The notes beneath the pieces were generated by a model that saw only the letters and a list, made by a program, of their open reading frames with translations, made no database searches and had not been told where the DNA came from. This document shows, piece after piece, positions 1-8,145 of a DNA stretch of 64,000 nt (position 1 is the first letter of the stretch; each line of letters starts with the position of its first letter). The stretch spans positions 9,454,501-9,518,500 of the forward strand of contig NZ_CP163435.1 in NCBI RefSeq assembly GCF_041051975.1, written 5' to 3'. The DNA comes from Streptomyces sp. R21 (GTDB lineage: Bacteria > Actinomycetota > Actinomycetes > Streptomycetales > Streptomycetaceae). The translations under genes were made by a program, and so were the position numbers.

Positions 1-200
1 AGGTGGAGCCCGAGATGCTCGCCGGGCCGGACACCACTGTCGATCAGGTGGTGGGCGATGCGGTTGGCCGCCGCGTCCAGCTCCGCGTAGGTCAGCCGGC
101 GCTCCGCGCCCGTCCCGGGGTGGTCGATGTACACGAGGGCCTCGCGGCCCGGAACCACGTCGACGACCGACTCGAACAGGTCGGCAAGGTTGTACTCCAC
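1..200 (-). CDS. Acyl-CoA synthetase / AMP-dependent ligase, N-terminal part (cut by window edge)
   Basis: The reverse strand from a GTG at 200 reads VEYNLADLFESVVDVVPGRE and continues into RLTYAELDAAANRIAHHL and GVRPGEHLGLHL. This is the typical N-terminus of adenylate-forming acyl-CoA synthetases, which activate a carboxylic acid with ATP and then load it onto CoA. An AGGAGG Shine-Dalgarno lies about 5 bases upstream. Only about 66 residues are inside the window, so the catalytic motifs are not visible. The gene is divergent from the enoyl-CoA hydratase operon across about 214 bp, which suggests it supplies the CoA ester used by that operon; that link is inference. Confidence 0.8.
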   Translation of the reverse strand, partial: MEYNLADLFESVVDVVPGREALVYIDHPGTGAERRLTYAELDAAANRIAHHLIDSGVRPGEHLGLH

Positions 201-414
201 CGCTCCTCCTGACCCCGGTCATGCCTGGCATCCATCGGCTCGACGGTCATCAGAGCAAAGGGCGGCGCAACTGGGAAGGGCCCGCGCAGAAGAAATCTGA
301 CTACCTGTCAGAAACCCCTTGTCCTGGCCTCGCGCCTCCTGCAACCTGTTCTCGTTCCGGAGAGCCTGTTCCGGAGAGCCTGCTTCAGAGGGTCTGTCTG
401 ACGGGAGGACGGCA

Positions 415-1215
415 ATGGGTGGCACCGAACACCTCACCGTGCAGCGCGAAGGCGCCACACTGGTACTCACGCTCAACAGGCCCGAGGCCAGGAACGCGCT
501 CTCGCTGCCGATGCTGGTCGGCCTGTACGACGGCTGGATCGAGGCCGACGCGGACGACACGATCCGCTCGATCGTGCTCACCGGGGCGGGCAGCGCCTTC
601 TGCGCCGGAATGGACCTCAAGGCCCTGGCGGGACAGGGGATGGAGGGCCAGCAGTACCGGGACCGGCTCAAAGCCGACCCCGACCTGCACTGGAAGGCGA
701 TGCTGCGCCACCATCGCCCCCGCAAACCGGTGATCGCCGCCGTCGAGGGCCACTGCGTGGCGGGCGGCACGGAGATCCTCCAGGGCACCGACATCCGCGT
801 GGCGGGCGAGTCGGCGACCTTCGGGCTCTTCGAGGTAAAACGCGGGCTGTTCCCCATCGGCGGCTCCACGGTCCGCCTCCAGCGGCAGATCCCGCGCACC
901 CACGCGCTCGAAATGCTGCTCACCGGACGCCCGTACACGGCTCAGGAAGCAGCCGCCATCGGCCTGATCGGACACGTCGTGCCCGACGGCACGGCACGGG
1001 AGAAGGCCCTCGCGATCGCCGAGCAGGTCAACGCCTGCGGCCCGCTCGCCGTCGAGGCGGTCAAGGCGTCCGTGTACGAGACCGCCGAGATGACCGAGAC
1101 CGACGGGCTCGCCGCCGAACTCAAGCGCGGCTGGCCGATCTTCGACACCTCCGACGCCAAGGAGGGCGCCCGCGCCTTCGCGGAGAAGCGCCCGGCCCAC
1201 TACAAGCGCGCCTGA
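415..1215 (+). CDS. Crotonase-fold enoyl-CoA hydratase/isomerase
   Basis: A 266-residue protein of normal length for the crotonase family, which hydrates or isomerises enoyl-CoA thioesters in beta-oxidation. The oxyanion-hole segment GAGSAFCAGMDLKAL is at about 57-71, and the second one, EGHCVAGGTEILQG, is at 111-124. The two acid/base glutamates of true hydratases appear to be present: Glu120 in GGTEIL and Glu140 in GLFEVK. The ATG at 415 is chosen because a GGGAGG Shine-Dalgarno sits at 403-408 and homology begins just after it; an open frame extends further upstream but has no site. It is the first gene of an operon with the DUF35 and thiolase-like genes. Confidence 0.9.
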   Translation: MGGTEHLTVQREGATLVLTLNRPEARNALSLPMLVGLYDGWIEADADDTIRSIVLTGAGSAFCAGMDLKALAGQGMEGQQYRDRLKADPDLHWKAMLRHHRPRKPVIAAVEGHCVAGGTEILQGTDIRVAGESATFGLFEVKRGLFPIGGSTVRLQRQIPRTHALEMLLTGRPYTAQEAAAIGLIGHVVPDGTAREKALAIAEQVNACGPLAVEAVKASVYETAEMTETDGLAAELKRGWPIFDTSDAKEGARAFAEKRPAHYKRA

Positions 1216-1295
1216 CCCGCCTGCCCGTCCGGCAGCGCGCGCCTCGCCGTCCGCCCGCCCGTCGGCACGCCTGCCCCTCCCAAGGAGACACCGGG

Positions 1296-2234
1296 ATGCC
1301 CGAAGTCCTCAAAGCCCCCCTCGTCGTCGAGTTCCCCTTCACCCGCTCCCTCGGCCCCGTCCAGAGCGCCTTCCTCACCGGCCTGCGCGAACGGGTCGTG
1401 CTCGGTGTGAAGACCGGCGACGGACGCACCCTCGTCCCGCCCGTCGAGTACGACCCCGTCACCGCCGAGGAGATCCGCGACCTCGTGGAGGTCGCCCCGA
1501 CCGGCACCGTCACCACCTGGGCCTGGAACCACGCCCCCCGCCGGGGCCAGCCGCTCGACACCCCGTTCGCCTGGGTCCTGGTGAAGCTCGACGGCGCCGA
1601 CACCGCTCTTCTGCACGCCCTCGACGCCCCCGGATCCGACGCCGTACGCACCGGCATGCGCGTCCGCATCCGGTGGGCCGGCGAGCGCTGCGGCGCCATC
1701 ACGGACATCGCCTGCTTCGAGCCGTACGACGGCAGCGCGGAACTCACCGGCCACGACGGCCTGTTCGAGGACATGGTCACCGGGATCGTCGCGCCCGCCC
1801 GCCTCGACTACGTCTACTCGCCGGGCCGCGCCCAGGCCGCCTACATCGACGCGCTCTCCGAGCGGCGGACCGTAGGTGAACGCTGTCCGTCCTGCCAGAA
1901 GGTGTACGTGCCGCCGAGGGGTGCGTGCCCCACCTGTGGTGTCGCCACATCGGAGCGGGTCGAAGTGGGGCCGCGGGGCACCGTCACGACGTACTGCATC
2001 GTCAACATCAAGGCGAAGAACCTCGACATCGACGTGCCCTACGTCTACGCGCACATCGCCCTCGACGGCGCCGACCTCGCCCTGCACGGACGTATCGGCG
2101 GCATCCCCTACGACCAGGTGCGGATGGGGCTGCGGGTGGAGCCGGTGTGGACGGAGGGCGGCCGCTACCCCGACCACTACCGGCCCACCGGCGAACCCGA
2201 CGCGGACTACGACGTGTACAAGGAGCTGATCTAG
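1296..2234 (+). CDS. Tandem OB-fold / Zn-ribbon DUF35 acyl-CoA-associated protein
   Basis: 312 residues with two OB-fold halves. The N-terminal half (about 1-165) lacks zinc ligands. The C-terminal half starts with a zinc ribbon, RCPSC at 196-200 and CPTC at 211-214, followed by an OB fold (TVTTYCIVNIKAKNLDIDVP). DUF35 proteins are obligate partners of thiolase-fold enzymes; in actinobacterial steroid side-chain breakdown (ChsH2, Ltp2) they hold the thiolase-like aldolase and a hydratase together. Two thiolase-like genes follow directly (the next ATG abuts the stop codon), so the same scaffolding role is likely here. Start at 1296 with AAGGAGA upstream. The actual substrate is unknown. Confidence 0.85.
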   Translation: MPEVLKAPLVVEFPFTRSLGPVQSAFLTGLRERVVLGVKTGDGRTLVPPVEYDPVTAEEIRDLVEVAPTGTVTTWAWNHAPRRGQPLDTPFAWVLVKLDGADTALLHALDAPGSDAVRTGMRVRIRWAGERCGAITDIACFEPYDGSAELTGHDGLFEDMVTGIVAPARLDYVYSPGRAQAAYIDALSERRTVGERCPSCQKVYVPPRGACPTCGVATSERVEVGPRGTVTTYCIVNIKAKNLDIDVPYVYAHIALDGADLALHGRIGGIPYDQVRMGLRVEPVWTEGGRYPDHYRPTGEPDADYDVYKELI

Positions 2235-3290
2235 ATGCGGCCCGTCAGGGACATCGCCGTCGTCGCGTTCGGGCAGACCGACCACCGGCGCACCAGCGAC
2301 GAGTTCTCCGAGGTGGAGATGCTCATGCCGGTCCTGCACGACGTCCTCGACCGGACGGGCATGAAGACCAGCGACATCGGCTTCACCTGCTCCGGCTCCA
2401 GCGACTACCTCGCGGGACGCGCCTTCTCCTTCACCATGGCGCTCGACGGAGTGGGCGCCTGGCCGCCGATCTCCGAGTCGCACGTGGAGATGGACGGGGC
2501 GTGGGCGCTGTACGAGGCATGGACGAAGCTGCTCACCGGGGATGCCGACACCGCCCTGGTGTACGCCTACGGCAAGTCCTCGCCGGGCTCCGTGCGGGAC
2601 GTCCTGACCCGGCAGCTCGACCCGTACTACGTGGCCCCGCTGTGGCCCGACTCCGTCGCGCTGGCCGCCCTCCAGGCGCAGGCACTCATCGACGCGGGGG
2701 AGACCGACGAGCCCGCCCTCGCCGGCGTGGCGTCCCGCAGTCGTACGGCGGCCACCTCCAACTCCCATGCCCAGCTGCGCGGTTCGGTGGCGCAGGGTGA
2801 CTATCTCGTGCGTCCGCTGCGCACCGGCGACTGCCCGCCGATCGGCGACGGGGCCGCCGCGGTGATCCTCGCGGCGGGAGAGCGGGCCCGTGACCTGTGC
2901 GAGCGGCCGGCCTGGATCCGCGGCATCGACCACCGCATCGAGGCACACGGCCTCGGTGTGCGCGACCTCACCGACTCGCCGTCCACCCGCCTCGCCGCCG
3001 AGCGGGCCGGCGCCTTCGAACGGCCCGTCGACACCGCCGAGTTGCACGCGCCGTTCACCTCCCAGGAGGTGGTCCTGCGCAAGGCGCTGCGGCTCGGCGC
3101 CGACGTGGACGTGAACCCCTCCGGAGGCGCGCTCGCCGCCAACCCGGTCATGGCGGCCGGACTCATCCGCATCGGCGAGGCCGCCGCCCGCATCCACCGC
3201 GGGCTGTCCGACCGCGCACTCGGCCACGCCACCTCCGGTCCCTGCCTGCAACAGAACCTGGTCGCCGTACTCGAAGGGGATGCCCGATGA
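2235..3290 (+). CDS. Thiolase-like (SCP-x/Ltp-type) protein lacking the catalytic cysteine
   Basis: 351 residues with the thiolase fold: N-terminal VAVVGIGQT-like strand (DIAVVAFGQTDH), IGDGAAAVILA in the middle, and a C-terminal NPSGGALAANPVMAAGLIR followed by LGHATSGPCLQQN. In normal thiolases the nucleophilic cysteine sits in a CSTGSTAL-like motif; here the matching segment is VEMDGAWAL (84-92), with Glu85 at that place and no nearby cysteine. Such cysteine-less members, like Ltp2, act as acyl-CoA retro-aldolases or as non-catalytic subunits. The start codon directly follows the DUF35 stop, and the stop overlaps the next gene as ATGA, so the three are translationally coupled. Confidence 0.85.
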   Translation: MRPVRDIAVVAFGQTDHRRTSDEFSEVEMLMPVLHDVLDRTGMKTSDIGFTCSGSSDYLAGRAFSFTMALDGVGAWPPISESHVEMDGAWALYEAWTKLLTGDADTALVYAYGKSSPGSVRDVLTRQLDPYYVAPLWPDSVALAALQAQALIDAGETDEPALAGVASRSRTAATSNSHAQLRGSVAQGDYLVRPLRTGDCPPIGDGAAAVILAAGERARDLCERPAWIRGIDHRIEAHGLGVRDLTDSPSTRLAAERAGAFERPVDTAELHAPFTSQEVVLRKALRLGADVDVNPSGGALAANPVMAAGLIRIGEAAARIHRGLSDRALGHATSGPCLQQNLVAVLEGDAR

Positions 3291-4453
3291 GCAAGGAGCC
3301 CGTAGCCGTCGTCGGCATCGGCCAGACCAAACATGTCGCGGCCCGCCGGGACGTCTCCCAGGCCGGACTGGTCCGCGAGGCCGCCCAACGTGCTTTGAAT
3401 GACGCCGAGTTGACCTGGGCCGACATCGACGCGGTGGTCATCGGCAAGGCGCCCGACTTCTTCGAGGGCGTCATGATGCCTGAGCTCTATCTCGCCGACG
3501 CGCTCGGCGCGGTGGGCAAACCGATGCTGCGCGTGCACACCGCGGGCTCCGTCGGCGGCTCCACCGCGCTGGTCGCCACCAACCTCGTCGCGGGCCGTGT
3601 GCACGGTACCGTCCTGACCCTGGCCTACGAGAAGCAGTCCGAGTCGAACGCCATGTGGGGCCTGTCCCTGCCGATCCCCTTCCAGCAGCCGCTGCTGGCC
3701 GGCGCGGGCGGCTTCTTCGCCCCGCACGTGCGCGCCTACATGCGGCGCAGCGGCGCCCCAGACACCGTCGGCTCCCTGGTCGCCTACAAGGACCGCCGCA
3801 ACGCCCTGAAGAACCCCTACGCGCACCTCCACGAACACGACATCACCCTGGAGAAGGTCCAGGCCTCACCGATGCTGTGGGACCCGATCCGCTACTCGGA
3901 GACCTGCCCGTCCTCGGACGGCGCCGTCGCGATGGTCCTCACCGACCGTGCGGGCGCGGCCCGTTCGCCCCGGCCGCCCGCCTGGATGCACGGCGGCGCG
4001 ATGCGCAGCGAACCCACGCTCTTCGCGGGCAAGGACTTCGTGTCGCCCCAGGCGGGCAAGGACTGTGCGGCCGATGTGTACCGGCAGGCGGGCATCGCGG
4101 ACCCGCGGCGGGACATCGACGCCGTCGAGATGTACGTGCCGTTCTCCTGGTACGAACCCATGTGGCTGGAGAACCTCGGGTTCGCCGACGAGGGCGAGGG
4201 CTGGAAGCTCACCGAGTCCGGAGTGACGGAACTGGACGGTGATCTGCCGGTCAACATGTCCGGCGGCGTCCTCTCCACCAATCCGATCGGTGCCTCCGGC
4301 ATGATCCGGTTCGCCGAGGCGGCACTTCAGGTGCGCGGCCAGGCGGGAGAACACCAGGTGGACGGGGCCAGGAGGGTGCTCGGGCACGCCTACGGCGGCG
4401 GGTCCCAGTTCTTCTCGATGTGGCTGGTCGGCGCCGAGCCGCCCGCCTCCTGA
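3287..4453 (+). CDS. Second thiolase-like (SCP-x/Ltp2-type) protein, Cys replaced by Ser
   Basis: 388 residues from an ATG that overlaps the stop of the previous gene (ATGA). The thiolase family signature is clear: VAVVGIGQTKHVAARRD at 6-22, SSDGAVAMVL, NMSGGVLSTNPIGASGMIR and the C-terminal GHAYGGGSQFFSM. At the nucleophile site the sequence is HTAGSVGGSTAL; aligned on GSTAL, Ser88 replaces the cysteine of ordinary thiolases. The GHAYGG tyrosine resembles the C-terminal tyrosine implicated in Ltp2-type aldol cleavage. With the DUF35 partner this suggests C-C cleavage of a branched or tertiary hydroxyacyl-CoA rather than thiolysis; the reaction is inferred. Confidence 0.87.
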   Translation: MSKEPVAVVGIGQTKHVAARRDVSQAGLVREAAQRALNDAELTWADIDAVVIGKAPDFFEGVMMPELYLADALGAVGKPMLRVHTAGSVGGSTALVATNLVAGRVHGTVLTLAYEKQSESNAMWGLSLPIPFQQPLLAGAGGFFAPHVRAYMRRSGAPDTVGSLVAYKDRRNALKNPYAHLHEHDITLEKVQASPMLWDPIRYSETCPSSDGAVAMVLTDRAGAARSPRPPAWMHGGAMRSEPTLFAGKDFVSPQAGKDCAADVYRQAGIADPRRDIDAVEMYVPFSWYEPMWLENLGFADEGEGWKLTESGVTELDGDLPVNMSGGVLSTNPIGASGMIRFAEAALQVRGQAGEHQVDGARRVLGHAYGGGSQFFSMWLVGAEPPAS

Positions 4454-4536
4454 AACCGTCCCCCTCACGTGGCCTGTCCGCCACCGTGACCGATCGCTAG
4501 GCTGGCGGCGGACGACGAACCGGGAGGAGCACGGAC

Positions 4537-4779
4537 GTGGCCGAGAGCACCATCCAGGAGCACCCACTGGCGGGCTGGGACAAGCCTGAGCTGGACCTGA
4601 GCACCGCCGATTGGCAATCCAGCAGCCGAGGACGGGGTGACGTCCAGATCGCCTTTGTCGAGGGTTTCATCGCGATGCGCAACAGCGGCCGCCCGGAGAG
4701 CCCCTCCCTGATCTTCACGCCCGCGGAGTGGGGCGCGTTCGTGTCGGGAGCACGCGAGGGCGAGTTCGACCTGACCTGA
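4537..4779 (+). CDS. DUF397 family protein
   Basis: An 80-residue protein whose C-terminal half (VQIAFVEGFIAMRNSGRPESP, then LIFTPAEWGAFVSGAREGEFD) carries the DUF397 signature. These small proteins are abundant in Streptomyces and usually sit beside an XRE-type (BldB/WhiJ-like) regulator, whose activity they are thought to antagonise. No XRE partner is adjacent here, so this is an orphan copy. GTG start at 4537 with GGGAGGAG about 7 bases upstream. It is followed by a short tandem repeat rather than a partner gene. Confidence 0.85.
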   Translation: MAESTIQEHPLAGWDKPELDLSTADWQSSSRGRGDVQIAFVEGFIAMRNSGRPESPSLIFTPAEWGAFVSGAREGEFDLT

Positions 4780-4795
4780 GGTTCCGACGCGAATG

Positions 4796-4847
4796 CTGAA
4801 CCGAAGCTCTGAACCGAGGTTCTGAACCGAGGTTCTGACCCGGAGGT
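4796..4847. repeat. 13-bp tandem repeat, about 4 units
   Basis: Units at 4796-4808, 4809-4821, 4822-4834 and 4835-4847 share the core CTGAACCGAGGTT; the second and third are identical and the outer two have diverged. The repeat starts 17 bases after the DUF397 stop and ends about 109 bp before the universal stress protein. It does not form a strong hairpin and no function is evident. Confidence 0.8.
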
Positions 4848-4955
4848 GAATCTCTCCTCTTTCCGGACACGCGCCCTTCGAGCCCGTCCTGGGGCCGCCG
4901 CCTGAGTCACGCTGGCCCCAGGAAGCTCGAAGTGCGTGCCGGAGGCGAGGATTCC

Positions 4956-5858
4956 ATGAGCACTCTGCCGGTCATCGCGGCCGTGGACGGATCGGACGAC
5001 AGTCTGCGCGCCCTCGAATGGGCCGTCACGGCCGCCCGGACACGCGAGGCGCCGCTGCGCGTGGTCCATGTGCGGCAGTACGCGGCCTGGGCGCAGCCCG
5101 ACGTCCTGGTCGCCGGACCACCCGATCCGGTCGACGACCCGGTCCTCGACCAGGTGCGCACGTACCTGGAGGGCCGCGCCGACCGACCGGTGACGGAGTA
5201 CCTCGGCCTGGAGGGCCCACCGGGCGCCGTACTGCCCGGACTTGGCGAGACCGCCCAGCTCATCGTGCTCGGCTCCCGCGGCCGTGGCGGCTTCGCCAGT
5301 CTGCTGCTCGGCTCCAACGGCATGGCCGCCGCGCGCGATGCCGAGTGCCCCGTGGTCGTTGTACCGCGACCCGGCCGCGAGGTGCACGACGCGCCCGCCG
5401 TGGCACCGGGACCACGTGTGGTGGTGGGCCTTCGCGTCGACAGCCCGGATGAGGCCACGCTCGGATTCGCCTTCGACGAGGCCGACCGCAGGGACGCCCG
5501 CCTCCATGTCGTCGTCGCCTACCCGTGGCCCGCGCAGAGCTGGGCCGCGCCCGGTGGCTTCGCGGTGGCGGACGTCGACCAGCACGCCGTCGTGGGCGAG
5601 ACGCGCGCGCTCGCCGACGGTTTCGTCTCCCCGTACCGCGCACGCCACCCCGATGTCCCCGTCGACGTGAGCGTGGCCGCGGGGGATGCGGCCGGACACC
5701 TCGTCGCCGCGTCCAAGGACGCCGGACTCGTCGTCGTGGGACGCCACCGACGGAGGCTGCTCGCGCCCGCGCGCATGCTGGGCTCGGTCGCCCAGGCCGT
5801 TCTGCTGCACGCGGCGAGCCCGGTGGCCGTGGTGCCGCCTGCGCCCGATCAGGACTGA
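4956..5858 (+). CDS. Universal stress protein with two Usp domains
   Basis: 300 residues with two alpha/beta UspA domains, about 4-138 and 153-297. Domain 1 has the complete ATP-binding pattern G-2x-G-9x-G-S, GSRGRGGFASLLLGS at 106-120. In domain 2 the corresponding stretch, VGRHRRRLLAPARMLGS, has lost the second glycine, so nucleotide binding may be restricted to domain 1. Double-domain Usps in Actinobacteria are ATP-binding proteins linked to stress, hypoxia or dormancy. The ATG at 4956 is preferred because GGAGGCGAGG lies immediately upstream. It is a single-gene unit. Confidence 0.92.
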   Translation: MSTLPVIAAVDGSDDSLRALEWAVTAARTREAPLRVVHVRQYAAWAQPDVLVAGPPDPVDDPVLDQVRTYLEGRADRPVTEYLGLEGPPGAVLPGLGETAQLIVLGSRGRGGFASLLLGSNGMAAARDAECPVVVVPRPGREVHDAPAVAPGPRVVVGLRVDSPDEATLGFAFDEADRRDARLHVVVAYPWPAQSWAAPGGFAVADVDQHAVVGETRALADGFVSPYRARHPDVPVDVSVAAGDAAGHLVAASKDAGLVVVGRHRRRLLAPARMLGSVAQAVLLHAASPVAVVPPAPDQD

Positions 5859-6003
5859 CGGACGCCGCATGGCATGCCCGGCGTGCCGAGCGGGAGCGCG
5901 GTGCGGCAGGCTCGCGCGTTACGTCGCTACGCACCACGCCTGACTCGGATCCTGCCGAGCCTCGCCTGCTTTAATGGATGCGGTTGGCCTTATCGTTAGC
6001 GTC

Positions 6004-6615
6004 ATGGAGGACTCCCTCAGCACGGACGCGCGGCTCGTCCTCGACCTCGCCCTGACCATCCGGCACGACGGCCACGGCGGAGTGGCCGACGACCTGACCG
6101 ACGTCACAGGACTGGTCGCGTGGGTCGAGCAGCACCGCGACGCGCTGCCGGCCGCCGAACGTTTCGTCGCCGACCACAGCATGCTCGCCGCGGTCCGCGA
6201 CCTCCGTGCCGCCGCCCGCGCCCTCTTCGCCCGTGCTGTGCTTCCCGGCGCGCCCAGTCCGGCCGACGCGGCCCGCCTGATGCCGGCCGCCGAGGCCGTG
6301 GCACGCCTCAACGCGGCGGCCGCCCTCGCCCCGGCCGTGCCCGTCCTCGCCTGGCCCGACGGCGCCGACCCCGCCGTACGCCAGAAGCCGGTGGACGCGG
6401 GCGCTCCGCTCACCGCCGGCCTCGCCCGCGCCGCGATCGCCTTCCTCGCGAGCCCCGACCGGCAGCGGCTGCGCGCCTGCCACGGGCCGCGCTGTGTGCG
6501 GTACTTCATCAAGGAACATCCACGCCAGGAGTGGTGCAAGCCCTCCTGCGGGAACCGCGCCAGGGTCGCCCGGCACCATGAGCGTCACAAGAACTCCGTC
6601 CAGCGAGGCACGTGA
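6004..6615 (+). CDS. CGNR zinc-finger (ABATE domain) regulator
   Basis: 203 residues. The N-terminal ABATE region (about 8-140) is a putative ligand or stress-sensing domain. The C-terminal CGNR treble-clef finger carries Cys159, Cys164, Cys178 and Cys182 followed by CGNRARVARHHERHK, the family hallmark thought to bind DNA. The ATG at 6004 is favoured because homology starts there; an in-frame ATG at 5974 exists and neither has a good Shine-Dalgarno, so the mRNA may be leaderless. The stop codon overlaps the start of the next gene (TGATG), suggesting co-translation with the small zinc-ribbon protein. Confidence 0.85.
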   Translation: MEDSLSTDARLVLDLALTIRHDGHGGVADDLTDVTGLVAWVEQHRDALPAAERFVADHSMLAAVRDLRAAARALFARAVLPGAPSPADAARLMPAAEAVARLNAAAALAPAVPVLAWPDGADPAVRQKPVDAGAPLTAGLARAAIAFLASPDRQRLRACHGPRCVRYFIKEHPRQEWCKPSCGNRARVARHHERHKNSVQRGT

Positions 6616-7079
6616 TGAGTGACAACTACCTGACGGTGATTCCGACGGATCCGTACTGGCGGCCCGGCCGGGAGGCGGCGGATCGCGCGGCGGCCGTGCT
6701 GGCCGGGATGCTTCCCGACGAAGACGCCCGACGCGGCATGGACATGATGTGGCATGACACCGTCGAGATGGTCCACTGCTATGCCAACCTGACGAAGATC
6801 TCCTGTCCGTACTGCGGCGCGGCGCTCGACACGGGGGACTGGTGGGGGAAAGCCGTCTCGGACGGCTACGACAGCGGCTTTCCCACGCTCGTGGTCACGG
6901 TGCCCTGCTGCGCCGCCGGGACCTCGATCAACGACCTGGTGTACGACTGGCCGATGGGGTTCGCGCAGTTCAGAATCGAGGTCCTGTATCCGAACCGGGG
7001 ATGGCTGACCGACGGTGAACTCGCCGCGGTAACGGACGCGCTTGGGCATCCTTTGCGGCAGATCCTCATTCATATCTAG
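6615..7079 (+). CDS. Small conserved hypothetical with CPYC zinc-ribbon-like motif
   Basis: 154 residues, not assigned to a named family. SCPYCG at 63-68 and PCC at 97-99 give four cysteines that could form a zinc ribbon. The rest has a mixed alpha/beta pattern with a conserved-looking C-terminal half (FRIEVLYPNRGWLTDGEL). The ATG at 6615 overlaps the stop of the CGNR gene; an in-frame GTG one codon earlier is equally possible. Coupling to a CGNR regulator is the only functional clue. Confidence 0.75.
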   Translation: MSDNYLTVIPTDPYWRPGREAADRAAAVLAGMLPDEDARRGMDMMWHDTVEMVHCYANLTKISCPYCGAALDTGDWWGKAVSDGYDSGFPTLVVTVPCCAAGTSINDLVYDWPMGFAQFRIEVLYPNRGWLTDGELAAVTDALGHPLRQILIHI

Positions 7080-7108
7080 ACGCTCCGCGCGCGGGTCGCC
7101 GAACGGCC

Positions 7109-8074
7109 TTACGGGGCCGAGATGTTGAACAGGTGCGTCGCTCGTTCCGTGCGCAGGTGCAGGGCCGTGCGGCCCCTGCGCTGTGTCGACACCAGGCCCG
7201 CCCCGCGCAATGCCCCCAGGTGCTGTGAGACCGCGCTCGGGGTGATGCCCAGGCGAATGGCCAGGGCCGCCGTCGTCAGGGGTTCGGCCAGGGCGGCGAG
7301 CAGCGCCGTCCGCGTGTGGCCGAGCACCGGGGCCAGACCGGACAGCGTCGGTGCAGGCGCCTCCCAGAGCAGGCCGACGCCCTCCGCCGGATAACGGATC
7401 GACGCGGCGGCGATCGGGGACTTGTCGACGCCCACGTTCGGCCAGTTGAAGACGCTGGGCAGCAGGACCAGGCCGTGCCCGCCGGTGTCCACCGTGTGGA
7501 CGGAGTGCGGGGTGCGCCGGCCGTGCACCACCAACTGGCCGTCGTCCCAGGCGATATCCCGGTGCAGTTCGTCGAACAGCGCCTGCACCCCGCCGTCCAC
7601 CAGGGTGAGCGCCCGCCTGCCGACGTCGGCCTCCAGAACCGCGCACATCCGGCCCCAGTGCGGAGCGATCAGCCGCTCGTGGCAGCGCTGGAGCGCCTCC
7701 GCGAGCCGTGCCAGCACCGCCGCGGGCTCGGGTGCCTCCTCGACCGGTACGCCCAGGACGGCGCCGTACTCCCGCTGGAAGAAGTCCTCTTCGGTGGCCC
7801 GCAGCAGCTCCAGTTCCGCCGCCATCGAGGGCAGCCGCTCCTGTGGCACCGGGAACAGGAACGACGGCATGGGCCCGGCGATCAGCGCCCGCAGCAGGGG
7901 CAACTCGTGCTCGTCGGCCAGCAGCGGCCGCGCCCCGCGCACCCACGGCTGATGCACCGCGTGCCCGCCCGTGCCCAGCAGGATCCGCAGGGCCAGGACG
8001 GTCTCGCCCAGCGGGGAGACGGCGAACCGCACCCTGGCGACCGACGCCGCGGTGAACCTGATCTCTACCGCCAT
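7109..8074 (-). CDS. ArsR-type winged-helix transcriptional regulator (DUF5937-like N-terminus)
   Basis: About 322 residues. The long N-terminal domain (MAVEIRFTAASVARVRFAVSP) is typical of a Streptomyces subgroup of regulators. The C-terminal 90 residues form a winged helix: GHTRTALLAALAEPLTTAALA, then LGITPSAVSQHLGALRGAGL as the recognition helix and RRGRTALHLRT as the wing. The ATG at 8074 is preferred over one three codons upstream. It is divergent from an alpha/beta hydrolase and separated from it by a palindromic stretch, so it probably represses both itself and the hydrolase. Confidence 0.85.
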   Translation of the reverse strand: MAVEIRFTAASVARVRFAVSPLGETVLALRILLGTGGHAVHQPWVRGARPLLADEHELPLLRALIAGPMPSFLFPVPQERLPSMAAELELLRATEEDFFQREYGAVLGVPVEEAPEPAAVLARLAEALQRCHERLIAPHWGRMCAVLEADVGRRALTLVDGGVQALFDELHRDIAWDDGQLVVHGRRTPHSVHTVDTGGHGLVLLPSVFNWPNVGVDKSPIAAASIRYPAEGVGLLWEAPAPTLSGLAPVLGHTRTALLAALAEPLTTAALAIRLGITPSAVSQHLGALRGAGLVSTQRRGRTALHLRTERATHLFNISAP

Positions 8075-8092
8075 CCGTGCCACCCCATCATG

Positions 8093-8114
8093 TAGCTGTG
8101 GCTAAACGATAGCC
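8093..8114. promoter_or_regulatory. Overlapping inverted repeats between ArsR gene and hydrolase (candidate operator)
   Basis: TAGC-TGTG-GCTA (8093-8104) and GGCTA-AACGA-TAGCC (8100-8114) overlap in the 71-bp divergent gap. Both arm pairs are perfect. Nested TAGC/GCTA palindromes of this type are typical binding sites of ArsR repressors; assignment to the neighbouring regulator is inferred from position. Confidence 0.55.
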
Positions 8115-8145
8115 GGAGTCTCCAGCACCCCTCAGGGTGGCCGAC

